From UBA8389 sp035719105 (GTDB lineage: Bacteria; Bacteroidota; Bacteroidia; Bacteroidales; UBA1402), in the NCBI GenBank assembly GCA_035719105.1, contig DASTGN010000004.1, positions 744,001 to 808,000 of the forward strand: a stretch of 64,000 nt of DNA, given 5' to 3'. Every line of letters starts with the position of its first letter. Position 1 is the stretch's first letter. Of this stretch, positions 7,423 to 15,275 are shown in pieces. The notes beneath the pieces were generated by a model. That model did not search any database and was not told the DNA's origin. It saw only the letters and a program-made list of their open reading frames with translations. A program made the position numbers and the translations under genes.

Positions 7423-8565
7423 ATGACATTCTCTTCCTTAGGTTTATCTCCCGAATTAACAGAGGCCTTGGCCAATCTGAAGTACAATAAACCGTACCCC
7501 ATTCAGCAACAGGCCATTCCTGCCATTCTGAATGGAAAAGATGTGTTGGGAATCGCCCAGACCGGATCGGGTAAAACCGCCAGTTACGTGTTGCCCATCT
7601 TGATGAACTTGCAGGATGTCACCACCCATAAGAACAGATATGTCAACGTGTTGGTGTTGGTGCCGACGCGCGAACTGGCACAACAGGTTAGCGGTGTCTT
7701 TTACATGTTGGGCAAAGACCTTCCGACGCGAATTAAAACCATGGCTGTTTACGGTGGTGTTTCCATCAACCCGCAGATGATGGGCATGAACGGGGTCAAT
7801 GTACTTGTTGCCACGCCAGGCCGTTTACTCGAGCTGACTGAATCGAATGCCGTTCACCTTTCCGACATCGATACGTTGGTATTGGACGAAGCCGATAAAA
7901 TGTTGAACCTGGGTTTTAAGGACGAGGTGGAAAGGATTTTGGCCTTGTTGCCTAAAAAACGGCAGAACCTGTTGTTTTCGGCAACTTTGAACGACGACAT
8001 TTCTGCCATCGATCAGATGGTTCTACACAATCCATTGGTAATCAATATTGAACCAGAAAAAGATTACATCGACTTGATTGACCAACTTGGCTATTTCGTA
8101 GTCGAAGAAAGTAAAGGTCCGCTACTTCGTTACATCATCAAGAGTCAAAACCTGCAACAAGTACTGGTTTTTGCTTCCTCTACTTTTAGAGCAGACAGCA
8201 TTGCCGATAAACTCCGAAAAAACGGGATCAACGCTTCTGCCATTCACAGTAAAAAAAGTCAAGGTGCACGCAACGAAGCACTTAACAAATTCAAGGAAGG
8301 TAAAATTCGCGTTTTGGTAGCCACCGATCTTATTTCTCGTGGCATTGACATTCAATTCCTGCCATACGTCATCAACTACGAATTGCCACGCTCCCCAAAA
8401 GACTACCTCCATCGCATTGGCAGAACCGGACGTGCCGAGAACCCTGGAACAGCCATTTCATTAGTTTCTACAGACGAGCAGCACCACTTCAAGATCATCC
8501 AGAAAAAGATGGGCAAGCCCGTCACGATGATCGATGGTGATGGAATCAATCTAAAGGGTTTTTAA
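7423..8565 (+). CDS. DEAD-box ATP-dependent RNA helicase (RhlE-like)
   Basis: A 380-residue helicase core with no C-terminal extension. Seen in order: F-x-Q-motif region (FSSLGLSPELTEAL ... PIQQQAIP), motif I AQTGSGKT, Ia PTRELAQQ, DEAD box (VLDEADKML), SAT, motif V RGIDI and motif VI HRIGRTGR. It unwinds short RNA duplexes, typically in ribosome assembly, mRNA decay or cold adaptation. The start was set at the ATG because the -7 element overlaps the upstream alternative TTG. The absence of a basic or RNA-binding tail distinguishes it from DeaD/CsdA. A weak terminator hairpin follows. Confidence 0.93.
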   Translation: MTFSSLGLSPELTEALANLKYNKPYPIQQQAIPAILNGKDVLGIAQTGSGKTASYVLPILMNLQDVTTHKNRYVNVLVLVPTRELAQQVSGVFYMLGKDLPTRIKTMAVYGGVSINPQMMGMNGVNVLVATPGRLLELTESNAVHLSDIDTLVLDEADKMLNLGFKDEVERILALLPKKRQNLLFSATLNDDISAIDQMVLHNPLVINIEPEKDYIDLIDQLGYFVVEESKGPLLRYIIKSQNLQQVLVFASSTFRADSIADKLRKNGINASAIHSKKSQGARNEALNKFKEGKIRVLVATDLISRGIDIQFLPYVINYELPRSPKDYLHRIGRTGRAENPGTAISLVSTDEQHHFKIIQKKMGKPVTMIDGDGINLKGF

Positions 8566-8569
8566 TCAG

Positions 8570-8608
8570 GCATAAAAAAGCCCTGAAATTTCTTTCAGAG
8601 CTCTTCCT
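8570..8608. terminator. Hairpin between helicase and rpmE2 (convergent)
   Basis: GCCCTGAAA / TTTCAGAGC with one mismatch, flanked by an A-run on the left and a pyrimidine-rich tract on the right. It could act in both directions. Confidence 0.55.
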
Positions 8609-8628
8609 TATACTTTTAGAAACCCAGC

Positions 8629-8883
8629 TTATTTCTTGCTGCGATCTCCGTAACGGTTCATGAACTTGTCTACGCGACCGGCTGTATCGACCAGTTTGGA
8701 CTTACCGGTGTAGAATGGGTGCGAGGAGGAGGAAATTTCCAACTTCACAACCGGATAGGTTTCGCCTTCGAATTCAATCGTTTCTTTGGTGTTGATGCAA
8801 GAACGCGAAATGAATGTATCGCCGTTGGACATGTCCTTAAATACTACCGGACGATAGCTTTCGGGATGCAAATCTTTTTTCAT
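8629..8883 (-). CDS. rpmE2: 50S ribosomal protein L31, type B
   Basis: An 84-residue protein beginning MKKDLHPESYRPVVFKD. The type B form of L31 lacks the zinc-binding CxxC pairs of the type A protein, and none is found here (only one Cys, in RSCINTKE). The core SSSHPFYTGKSKLVDTAGRV is diagnostic. An in-frame upstream start is excluded because the promoter lies inside that extension. It is a single gene with a 5' UTR of roughly 45 bases. Whether a type A copy exists elsewhere cannot be seen here. Confidence 0.96.
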   Translation of the reverse strand: MKKDLHPESYRPVVFKDMSNGDTFISRSCINTKETIEFEGETYPVVKLEISSSSHPFYTGKSKLVDTAGRVDKFMNRYGDRSKK

Positions 8884-8935
8884 AACTGTATGTCGTTTTT
8901 TGTTTGTACGAAGCGGTAAAATTCGTAATGGCCTG

Positions 8936-8965
8936 CAAAAGTAGATATTTTCCGTGAAACACAAA
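8936..8965 (-). promoter_or_regulatory. Promoter of rpmE2
   Basis: On the minus strand TTTG (8962-8965), 18-base spacer, TACTTTTG (8936-8943). Confidence 0.7.
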
Positions 8966-9022
8966 ACAAAACCCAAATAAATCTTCAAAAAAGTTCGAAT
9001 CCTATGATTTTTCAGCTAAAAT

Positions 9023-9058
9023 GACTAATTTTGCCCCGCATTAAAGCACGAATTAGTC
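9023..9058 (+). promoter_or_regulatory. fba promoter with an overlapping 8-bp dyad
   Basis: A -7 element TAATTTTG (9026-9033) lies 50 bases ahead of the fba ATG. The 8-bp arms GACTAATT (9023-9030) and AATTAGTC (9051-9058) form a perfect inverted repeat whose left arm covers the -7 element. The arrangement suggests an operator or a short 5' UTR hairpin. Confidence 0.5.
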
Positions 9059-9083
9059 TATTCAAATATAAAAAATAGGTAAT

Positions 9084-10079
9084 ATGGTAAGTTACAAAGA
9101 GTTAGGTCTTGTAAACTCCAAGGAGTTGTTCAAGAAAGCGATTGAAGGCAAATATGCCATCGCGGCGTTTAATTTCAACAACCTGGAACAGATGCAAGCC
9201 ATCGTTCAAGCTGCTGTTGAAGCCAAGTCCCCTGTTATTCTGCAAGTTTCCAGCGGTGCTCGAAAATATGCCAATTCCACCTTGCTGCGTTATATGGCTC
9301 AGGGAGCAGTGGAATACGCCAAAGAACTTGGATTGGAAAAACCTCAGATAGTATTGCACCTTGACCACGGTGATACCTTTGAACTTTGCAAAGATTGCAT
9401 CGACAGTGGTTTCTCATCCGTGATGATCGACGGTTCACACCATTCTTATGAAGACAACATCGCTCTCACCAAGAAAGTAGTTGAATACGCTCACCAACAC
9501 GATGTGACGGTTGAAGGCGAACTCGGCGTTTTGGCCGGTGTGGAAGATGAAGTTTCTGCTGAACACCATACATACACTCGTCCCGAAGAAGTCGTTGACT
9601 TCGTAACCCGCACTGGTGTCGATTCACTGGCTATCTCTATTGGTACTTCACACGGTGCCAACAAATTCACACCGGAACAATGCACCCGCAATGCCGATGG
9701 TATTTTGATTCCACCGCCCTTGCGTTTCGACATTCTCGAAGAAATCGAAAAGCAAATCCCCGGATTCCCCATCGTTTTGCACGGTTCTTCTTCCGTTCCC
9801 CAAGACCTGATCGCCATCATTAATAAATATGGTGGTCAAATGAAAGATTCTATCGGAATTCCTGAAGAACAGCTCCGACATGCAGCAACTTCAGCTGTTT
9901 GCAAGATCAACATCGACTCCGATGGACGTATTGCCATGACGGCTGCTATTCGCGAGTTCATGGCACTGGAACCCTCCAAGTTTGACCCCCGTCAGTATTT
10001 GGCTCCGGCTCGTGAATCACTCAAGAAACTATACATCCACAAGCTGGTCAATGTGTTGGGCAGCGCTGGAAAACTATAA
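9084..10079 (+). CDS. fba: Fructose-bisphosphate aldolase, class II
   Basis: Cleaves fructose 1,6-bisphosphate to dihydroxyacetone phosphate and glyceraldehyde 3-phosphate (reversible), in glycolysis and gluconeogenesis. It is a zinc-dependent class II enzyme of 331 residues. Visible landmarks are the HLDHGD segment (catalytic Asp and metal His), DGSHHSYEDN, GELGVLAGVEDE and VLHGSSS. The metal-binding histidines are all present. A perfect strong terminator follows, so it is transcribed alone. The promoter carries a dyad that could allow regulation. Confidence 0.96.
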   Translation: MVSYKELGLVNSKELFKKAIEGKYAIAAFNFNNLEQMQAIVQAAVEAKSPVILQVSSGARKYANSTLLRYMAQGAVEYAKELGLEKPQIVLHLDHGDTFELCKDCIDSGFSSVMIDGSHHSYEDNIALTKKVVEYAHQHDVTVEGELGVLAGVEDEVSAEHHTYTRPEEVVDFVTRTGVDSLAISIGTSHGANKFTPEQCTRNADGILIPPPLRFDILEEIEKQIPGFPIVLHGSSSVPQDLIAIINKYGGQMKDSIGIPEEQLRHAATSAVCKINIDSDGRIAMTAAIREFMALEPSKFDPRQYLAPARESLKKLYIHKLVNVLGSAGKL

Positions 10080-10093
10080 GACACTCAAAGTAA

Positions 10094-10132
10094 ACAGACT
10101 GTATTCGAAATAAGAATACAGTCTGTTTTTGC
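10094..10132 (+). terminator. Strong terminator of fba
   Basis: A 13-bp perfect stem (10094-10106 with 10114-10126), 7-base loop, then a T-run. Confidence 0.92.
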
Positions 10133-10139
10133 TTTAGCC

Positions 10140-10262
10140 AAATCGTTGACACCCAAGTGGTCAACTCGTTTCCGTGGCCTTCGGAAACAGCCATAAACAA
10201 ATAGAATGCTCCGGCGTACAGAATTTTTTTTCTGCACGAGGGATCTGTTTGTTTATCAAGCG
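10140..10262 (+). ncRNA. Structured leader candidate upstream of nuoA
   Basis: Three consecutive hairpins lie in the gap between the fba terminator and nuoA: GTTGAC/GTCAAC (10145-10150 with 10160-10165), GTTTCCG/CGGAAAC (10168-10174 with 10182-10188), and a long stem-loop (about 10194-10261). Its 13-bp outer stem pairs ATAAACAAATAGA with TCTGTTTGTTTAT (one G-U), with an inner stem around a run of eight T. No reading frame or known riboswitch core was recognised. No exact TAnnTTTG element lies in the gap. It could be a nuo leader/attenuator or an independent small RNA. The strand is an assumption. Confidence 0.4.
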
Positions 10263-10306
10263 CCCGATTATGAATTTTAAATGATTACTAAATAAATTTC
10301 AACTGT

Positions 10307-10657
10307 ATGGATAACGCCTATTTTTTGGTGGTGTTGCTGACCGGACTGGTGCTCGTCATCAGTGGACTCGGAGTAGCGCTGCTAATTTCGCCCAAGTCCA
10401 ACAACCCGCAGAAACGGGAAGCATACGAGTCAGGGATTCCTACCCGTGGTACTTCCTGGATGCAGTTTAAAGTTGGTTACTATCTGTATGCCATTCTGTA
10501 TCTGATGTTTGATGTGGAAACTGTCTTTCTGTTCCCATGGGCAACCGTTGTCCGGGAATTGGGTATGGCCGGTTTGGTAAGTATCATATTCTTTTTGGTT
10601 ATTTTGGTTCTGGGTCTTGCTTATGCCTGGAAGAAAGGAGCTTTGGAATGGAAGTAA
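10307..10657 (+). CDS. nuoA: NADH-quinone oxidoreductase subunit A
   Basis: The first gene of the complex I operon: a small membrane subunit (116 residues, three transmembrane helices) at the junction of the peripheral and membrane arms, near the quinone site. Family landmarks KREAYESGIPTRG and FDVETVFLFPWA are present. The stop overlaps the nuoB start region by 10 bases, a sign of translational coupling. No promoter of the usual type is obvious upstream, only the folded leader candidate. Confidence 0.95.
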   Translation: MDNAYFLVVLLTGLVLVISGLGVALLISPKSNNPQKREAYESGIPTRGTSWMQFKVGYYLYAILYLMFDVETVFLFPWATVVRELGMAGLVSIIFFLVILVLGLAYAWKKGALEWK

Positions 10658-11220
10658 AAAATATAAAGATCAAAGGTATTCCGAACTCAGAGTTCAAAGA
10701 AAACGAATACCTCGACCAGTATCTGGCTGAACTTCGTGAAAACGGAGTCAACGTAGCTGTAGGTGTATTGGATGACATCATCAATTGGGGTCGTTCCAAT
10801 TCACTTTGGCCGTTGACGTTCGCCACGAGTTGCTGCGGTATCGAATTCATGTCTGTGGGTGCTGCCCGTTACGACTTCGCTCGTTTTGGTTTTGAAGTTA
10901 CCCGTAACAGTCCCCGTCAAGCAGATGTGGTGATTGTGGCAGGTACCATTGTCAATAAAATGGCTCCCATCCTGAAACGCTTGTACGATCAGATGGCTGA
11001 ACCCAAATACGTTATCGCCATGGGCAGCTGCGCCATCTCAGGTGGTCCTTTCTGCAATTCCTACCATGTAGTGAACGGTGTTGACAAAATCATTCCGGTG
11101 GATGTTTTCATTCCTGGTTGCCCTCCGCGTCCCGAAGCGTTGCTTTACGGCATGATGCAGTTGCAACGTAAGGTGAAACTCGAACGTTTCCTGTTAAATT
11201 CCAAACCGAAAACTAAGTAA
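10648..11220 (+). CDS. nuoB: NADH-quinone oxidoreductase subunit B
   Basis: A 190-residue peripheral-arm subunit holding iron-sulfur cluster N2, the last electron carrier before quinone. The four ligands are visible: C62 and C63 (TSCCGIEFM), C128 (MGSCAIS) and C158 (PGCPPRPEAL). The ATG within the end of nuoA was chosen because it gives the normal family N-terminus; a longer reading would run antisense to nothing but would overlap nuoA by more than 100 bases. Confidence 0.96.
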   Translation: MEVKNIKIKGIPNSEFKENEYLDQYLAELRENGVNVAVGVLDDIINWGRSNSLWPLTFATSCCGIEFMSVGAARYDFARFGFEVTRNSPRQADVVIVAGTIVNKMAPILKRLYDQMAEPKYVIAMGSCAISGGPFCNSYHVVNGVDKIIPVDVFIPGCPPRPEALLYGMMQLQRKVKLERFLLNSKPKTK

Positions 11221-11227
11221 TCAACTG

Positions 11228-12841
11228 ATGGAAACAATCAAAGATATCGTTCTGGCAAAAGTTCCTGCTGCCTTGATCGAAGAAAAACAATTCCTAACCA
11301 TCACCGTTAATCCGGAAGATCTTCGCGGCTTGGCCAAAGCGGTACGCGCCGAAGGGTACGATTTCCTGATTCACCTGACTGGAGTGGATTATGGTGATTC
11401 ACTTGGTGTAGTTTACCTTGTTGGCAAGTCTGTCGACATGAACACGGCCCTAGTCTTGAAAACGGCTACGGGAGATCGCGAAAAGCCTTTTCTTCCAACT
11501 GTTTCTGATATTTGGGGTTCTGCCGAATTGAATGAACGCGAAGTATACGGTTTCTTCGGCATCGTATTTATCGATCATCCCGACATGCGTCATATTTTCC
11601 TGACCGAACGTTGGAAGGGTTTTCCATTTCGTAAAGATTACGACAATACGCCGAATGAATTGGATGTCAAGAGTTACGACATGCCGGAATACAGTTCCCG
11701 TTGGGTTCAAGGCACGAATGGTCCTGAAGAGCGTCGCTACTTGACCTTTGAGGAAGATGACTACGTATTGAACATTGGCCCGCAACACCCTGCCACACAC
11801 GGGGTTCTGCATTTCCGCACTGCTTTGGACGGAGAAATCATCAAGAAAATTGATGTCAATTGCGGCTACATCCATCGTGGTATCGAAAAACTCAGCGAAG
11901 ATTTGACCTATCCGCAGATCTTGCATTTCACCGACCGTCTTGACTATTTGTCCTCACACATCAACCGTCACGGTTTGTGCATGTGTGTGGAAAAAGCAGC
12001 GGGAATCGAAGTGCCTGAACGTGCTCAATACATCCGTACCATTATGGATGAGCTGACCCGTATAGCATCACACTTGCTGTCTTGGGCTTGCATGTGCATG
12101 GATATGGGTGCGCTGACCGCCTTTATTTATGGAATGCGCGATAGAGAAAAAATTCTCGATATTTTCGAAGGTACTTGCGGTGGACGTCTCATTACCAATT
12201 ACAACGTGATTGGTGGTGTAATGGCCGACATTGCTCCAAGTTTCCAAGATGATGTCAAAGCGTTCATCAAATTGATGCGCAAAAACCTTAAGGAATATCA
12301 TACCCTCTATACCGGAAACATCATCGCCCGTCAACGCATGATCGGAGTCGGTCCGTTATCCAACGAAATGGCTGTTTCTTACTCAGTGACTGGTCCAGTT
12401 GGCCGCGGTTCAGGTTTCCATTGCGACCTTCGTAAAATTGCGCCTTACGCAGCTTATGATAAAGTTGAATTCAAGGAAATCATTCGTACGGAAGGAGACT
12501 CCATGGCTCGTTATTTGAATCGTCTGGATGAAATTGTAGAATCATTAAGCATCATCGAACAGTTGATCGATCGCATTCCTGAAGGTGAATTCTGTGCCAA
12601 GACGAAAGCCATCATCAAACTGCCTGAAGGTGAGTATTACCAACGTGTGGAAGCTGCCCGCGGTGAATTTGGCGTCTACATTCTGAGCAAGGGTGACAAG
12701 ACTCCTTATCGTCTGAAATTCCGTTCACCGTCCATGACGCTTGTTTCGATCATGGATAAGGTTTGTCATGGTGGAAAGATTTCTGATTTGGTGACCATTG
12801 GTGGTTCCATGGACTATGTGATTCCGGACATTGATAGATAA
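11228..12841 (+). CDS. nuoCD: NADH-quinone oxidoreductase subunits C and D, fused
   Basis: A 537-residue fusion. The first 170 residues are the NuoC (30-kDa) domain, ending with the signature ERWKGFPFRKDYD. The rest is NuoD (49-kDa), beginning near LNIGPQHPATHGVLHFRT and containing CGYIHRGIEKL. NuoD supplies the quinone-binding His and Tyr residues beside cluster N2. The linker between the domains carries DEDDYVLNIG-like acidic sequence (FEEDDYVLNIG). Fused nuoCD is known in enterobacteria and Bacteroidota. It follows nuoB by 7 bases. Confidence 0.96.
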   Translation: METIKDIVLAKVPAALIEEKQFLTITVNPEDLRGLAKAVRAEGYDFLIHLTGVDYGDSLGVVYLVGKSVDMNTALVLKTATGDREKPFLPTVSDIWGSAELNEREVYGFFGIVFIDHPDMRHIFLTERWKGFPFRKDYDNTPNELDVKSYDMPEYSSRWVQGTNGPEERRYLTFEEDDYVLNIGPQHPATHGVLHFRTALDGEIIKKIDVNCGYIHRGIEKLSEDLTYPQILHFTDRLDYLSSHINRHGLCMCVEKAAGIEVPERAQYIRTIMDELTRIASHLLSWACMCMDMGALTAFIYGMRDREKILDIFEGTCGGRLITNYNVIGGVMADIAPSFQDDVKAFIKLMRKNLKEYHTLYTGNIIARQRMIGVGPLSNEMAVSYSVTGPVGRGSGFHCDLRKIAPYAAYDKVEFKEIIRTEGDSMARYLNRLDEIVESLSIIEQLIDRIPEGEFCAKTKAIIKLPEGEYYQRVEAARGEFGVYILSKGDKTPYRLKFRSPSMTLVSIMDKVCHGGKISDLVTIGGSMDYVIPDIDR

Positions 12842-12863
12842 TTATATTTAAAAATTAAATAGT

Positions 12864-13940
12864 ATGTTTGATTTTTCGACGGTAACCGTTTGGTTCGACC
12901 AGCTTCTTCGAGGCGCAATGCCCGAATTTTGGGCGCTGACCATCGAATTTGTACTGGTTGGGGTCCTTTTATTGGCCTTATACGCTGTACTTGCGTTGAT
13001 CTTGATTTACTTTGAACGTAAAATCTGTGCTGCCTTCCAATGCCGCCTCGGTCCTAACCGTGTTGGTAAATGGGGTGTCTTCCAGAGTATTGCAGACATG
13101 GTTAAGATTTTGATCAAAGAAATCATTCCAATCAACCACACCGATAAATTCTTGTTCTATTTGGCACCGTTCTTTGTGATTGCTGCCTCGTTCATGACTT
13201 TCGGTGCAATTCCTTTCGGTAAAGGTTTGCAAACGTTTGATTTCAACATAGGTATCTTCTACCTGTTGGCTGTTTCCTCACTGGGTGTCATCGGCATCCT
13301 GTTGGCAGGTTGGTCATCCAACAACAAATATTCCATGATCGGTGCCATGCGTAGCGGTGCCCAGCTAATCAGTTACGAACTTTCAGCAGGTTTGTCCATG
13401 TTGACGGTTGTCGTTTTGGCCGGTACCATGCAGCTTTCCACCATCATCGAAAACCAGGCCAACTGCTGGTATCTGTTCCAAGGACACATTTCCACCGTCA
13501 TCGCTTTCATTGTCTATTTGATTGCTGGTCACGCTGAAACCAACCGTGGACCTTTCGACTTGCCTGAAGCTGAATCGGAACTGACAGCCGGTTATCATAC
13601 AGAATATTCCGGCATACAATTCGGTTTCTATTACTTGGCCGAATACCTGAACATGTTTGTCATAGCTGCCATTGCCACCACGGTGTTCTTAGGTGGTTGG
13701 ATGCCTTTCCACATTACCGGATTGGACGGTTTCAACACCATCATGGATTACATCCCTTCACCCATTTGGTTTTTTGCCAAGGCTTTCCTGTTGATGTTTG
13801 TCAGTCTTTGGGTTCGCTGGACTTTTCCACGTCTTCGTATCGACCAACTGTTGAACCTCGAATGGAAATACCTTTTGCCCATCAATATGGTGAATCTGAT
13901 GCTGATGGTCATTTTGGTACTTTTCGGTTGGATTTTATAA
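12864..13940 (+). CDS. nuoH: NADH-quinone oxidoreductase subunit H
   Basis: The membrane subunit (358 residues, about eight or nine helices) that forms most of the quinone-access chamber and connects to the proton channel. The conserved loops are visible: ERKICAAFQCRLGPNRVG after the first helices, and the acidic E-channel loop LPEAESELTAGYHTEYSG. Length is normal. It lies 22 bases after nuoCD, in the place where E-F-G would stand in 14-subunit operons. Confidence 0.96.
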   Translation: MFDFSTVTVWFDQLLRGAMPEFWALTIEFVLVGVLLLALYAVLALILIYFERKICAAFQCRLGPNRVGKWGVFQSIADMVKILIKEIIPINHTDKFLFYLAPFFVIAASFMTFGAIPFGKGLQTFDFNIGIFYLLAVSSLGVIGILLAGWSSNNKYSMIGAMRSGAQLISYELSAGLSMLTVVVLAGTMQLSTIIENQANCWYLFQGHISTVIAFIVYLIAGHAETNRGPFDLPEAESELTAGYHTEYSGIQFGFYYLAEYLNMFVIAAIATTVFLGGWMPFHITGLDGFNTIMDYIPSPIWFFAKAFLLMFVSLWVRWTFPRLRIDQLLNLEWKYLLPINMVNLMLMVILVLFGWIL

Positions 13941-13961
13941 CCTATTAGAAAGAAGCTTCGT

Positions 13962-14441
13962 ATGAATTCAATATTCAACTATGTGTCCGGAATCTTCAAG
14001 GGAATCTATTCCCTCGGTTCAGGCATGGTCGTCACTATTAAAGAGTTCTTCACTAAAAAGGTGACGGAACAGTATCCCGAAAATCGGGCAACGTTGCACA
14101 TCTCCGACCGTTTTCGCGGAGAGTTGGTGATGCCGCACGACGAAAACAACGAGCACGCATGTACTGCTTGTGGCATTTGCCAGATGAACTGCCCGAATGG
14201 CACCATTCAAGTCATTTCCAAAATGGTTGAACCAACCGAAGAAGGTGGTAAGCCTAAGAAAGCACTGGACACCTATATATATGACTTGGGCATGTGCACT
14301 TTTTGCAACCTATGTGTCATTACTTGTCCGTCGGATGCCATCAAATTTGAGAATACCTTCGAAAACTCCTTGTATACCCGTTCGAAACTCGTTAAGAAGC
14401 TGAACAAGGAAGGATCCAAAATGAGAGAAAAAATTAAATAA
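13962..14441 (+). CDS. nuoI: NADH-quinone oxidoreductase subunit I (two 4Fe-4S clusters)
   Basis: A 159-residue ferredoxin-type subunit carrying clusters N6a and N6b. Two full CxxCxxCxxxCP sets are seen: CTACGICQMNCP and CTFCNLCVITCP. In an enzyme without NuoE/F/G this subunit becomes the likely electron entry point, docking a reduced ferredoxin or flavodoxin. The downstream start of nuoJ is 4 bases away. Confidence 0.95.
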   Translation: MNSIFNYVSGIFKGIYSLGSGMVVTIKEFFTKKVTEQYPENRATLHISDRFRGELVMPHDENNEHACTACGICQMNCPNGTIQVISKMVEPTEEGGKPKKALDTYIYDLGMCTFCNLCVITCPSDAIKFENTFENSLYTRSKLVKKLNKEGSKMREKIK

Positions 14442-14444
14442 GCT

Positions 14445-14948
14445 ATGGGAGAACAGATAATATTTTCCGTTTTGGCGATTTTGATCGTCGCCTTTTCGAT
14501 CCTCTCGGTCACTTCGAGAAGAATTCTGCGTGCCGCTACGTACTTGCTTTTCGTCCTTATCGCCACTGGGGGCTTGTATCTGATGATGGGTTACCAGTTC
14601 CTGGCCGCTGTGCAGATTTCGGTCTATGCAGGTGGTATCATGGTCTTGTATATTTTTTCCATCCTGTTGACCAGTCATGCTGGCGATAAAGCAGAGATGG
14701 TTTCCTGGAAGAGGCATTTGCCCGCTGCAGGAGTTGCAACGGTTGGTCTTGCCTTATGCGCGCACATTATTTATTACAACGTGAAACGGATTGCTTCCCT
14801 TGATATTTTCAATGCACCGACCATGAAAGAAATTGGTACCAATCTGATGGGAACAAGTAAAAATCAGTATGTGCTTCCTTTCGAAGCCATTTCGATTTTA
14901 TTGCTCGCTTGTATCGTAGGAGCCATCTTGATTGCCAGAAAACGCTAA
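14445..14948 (+). CDS. nuoJ: NADH-quinone oxidoreductase subunit J
   Basis: A membrane subunit of 167 residues with five predicted helices. The conserved third helix motif QISVYAGGIMVLYIF (with the pi-bulge glycines) is clear. It helps transmit conformational change from the quinone site to the antiporter subunits. The start overlaps nothing and directly follows nuoI. Confidence 0.94.
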   Translation: MGEQIIFSVLAILIVAFSILSVTSRRILRAATYLLFVLIATGGLYLMMGYQFLAAVQISVYAGGIMVLYIFSILLTSHAGDKAEMVSWKRHLPAAGVATVGLALCAHIIYYNVKRIASLDIFNAPTMKEIGTNLMGTSKNQYVLPFEAISILLLACIVGAILIARKR

Positions 14949-14960
14949 AAAATCAGAATT

Positions 14961-15275
14961 ATGACTACTATACCTTTAGAAGCTTACTTAGTCATCAGCA
15001 CGCTGATGTTTTTTACAGGAGTGTATGGCTTTCTGGCTCGCCGGAACATGCTGACAATTCTCATGTCGCTTGAATTGATGCTGAACGCTGCAGACATCAA
15101 CTTTGCAGCCTTCAACCGATATCTGTACCCCGGACAACAGGACGGGATGTTTTTCACGCTTTTCGCCATCGGAATTGCTGCTGCCGAAACTGCTGTTGCG
15201 ATTGCCATTATCATTAATATTTACCGTAACCTAAAGAACATTAGTGTCGATGAGGTTAATAAAATGAAGTTCTGA
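14961..15275 (+). CDS. nuoK: NADH-quinone oxidoreductase subunit K
   Basis: A three-helix MrpC-like membrane subunit (104 residues) next to NuoJ and NuoN. The two conserved buried glutamates are present in SLELMLNAADINF and AAAETAVAIAI. The stop and the nuoL start share one base (TGATG), a classical coupling arrangement. Confidence 0.95.
   Translation: MTTIPLEAYLVISTLMFFTGVYGFLARRNMLTILMSLELMLNAADINFAAFNRYLYPGQQDGMFFTLFAIGIAAAETAVAIAIIINIYRNLKNISVDEVNKMKF

Noticed and set aside
10094..10262. Small minus-strand gene (about 48 codons, starting MAVSEGHGNE) in the fba-nuoA gap
   Set aside because: It would read through the fba terminator hairpin and into the end of fba, and resembles no known protein; the hairpins explain the sequence better.
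10140..10262. SRP RNA, 6S RNA or tmRNA
   Set aside because: The SRP GGAA-tetraloop core, the 6S open-complex-like bubble and a tRNA-like end were looked for and are absent.
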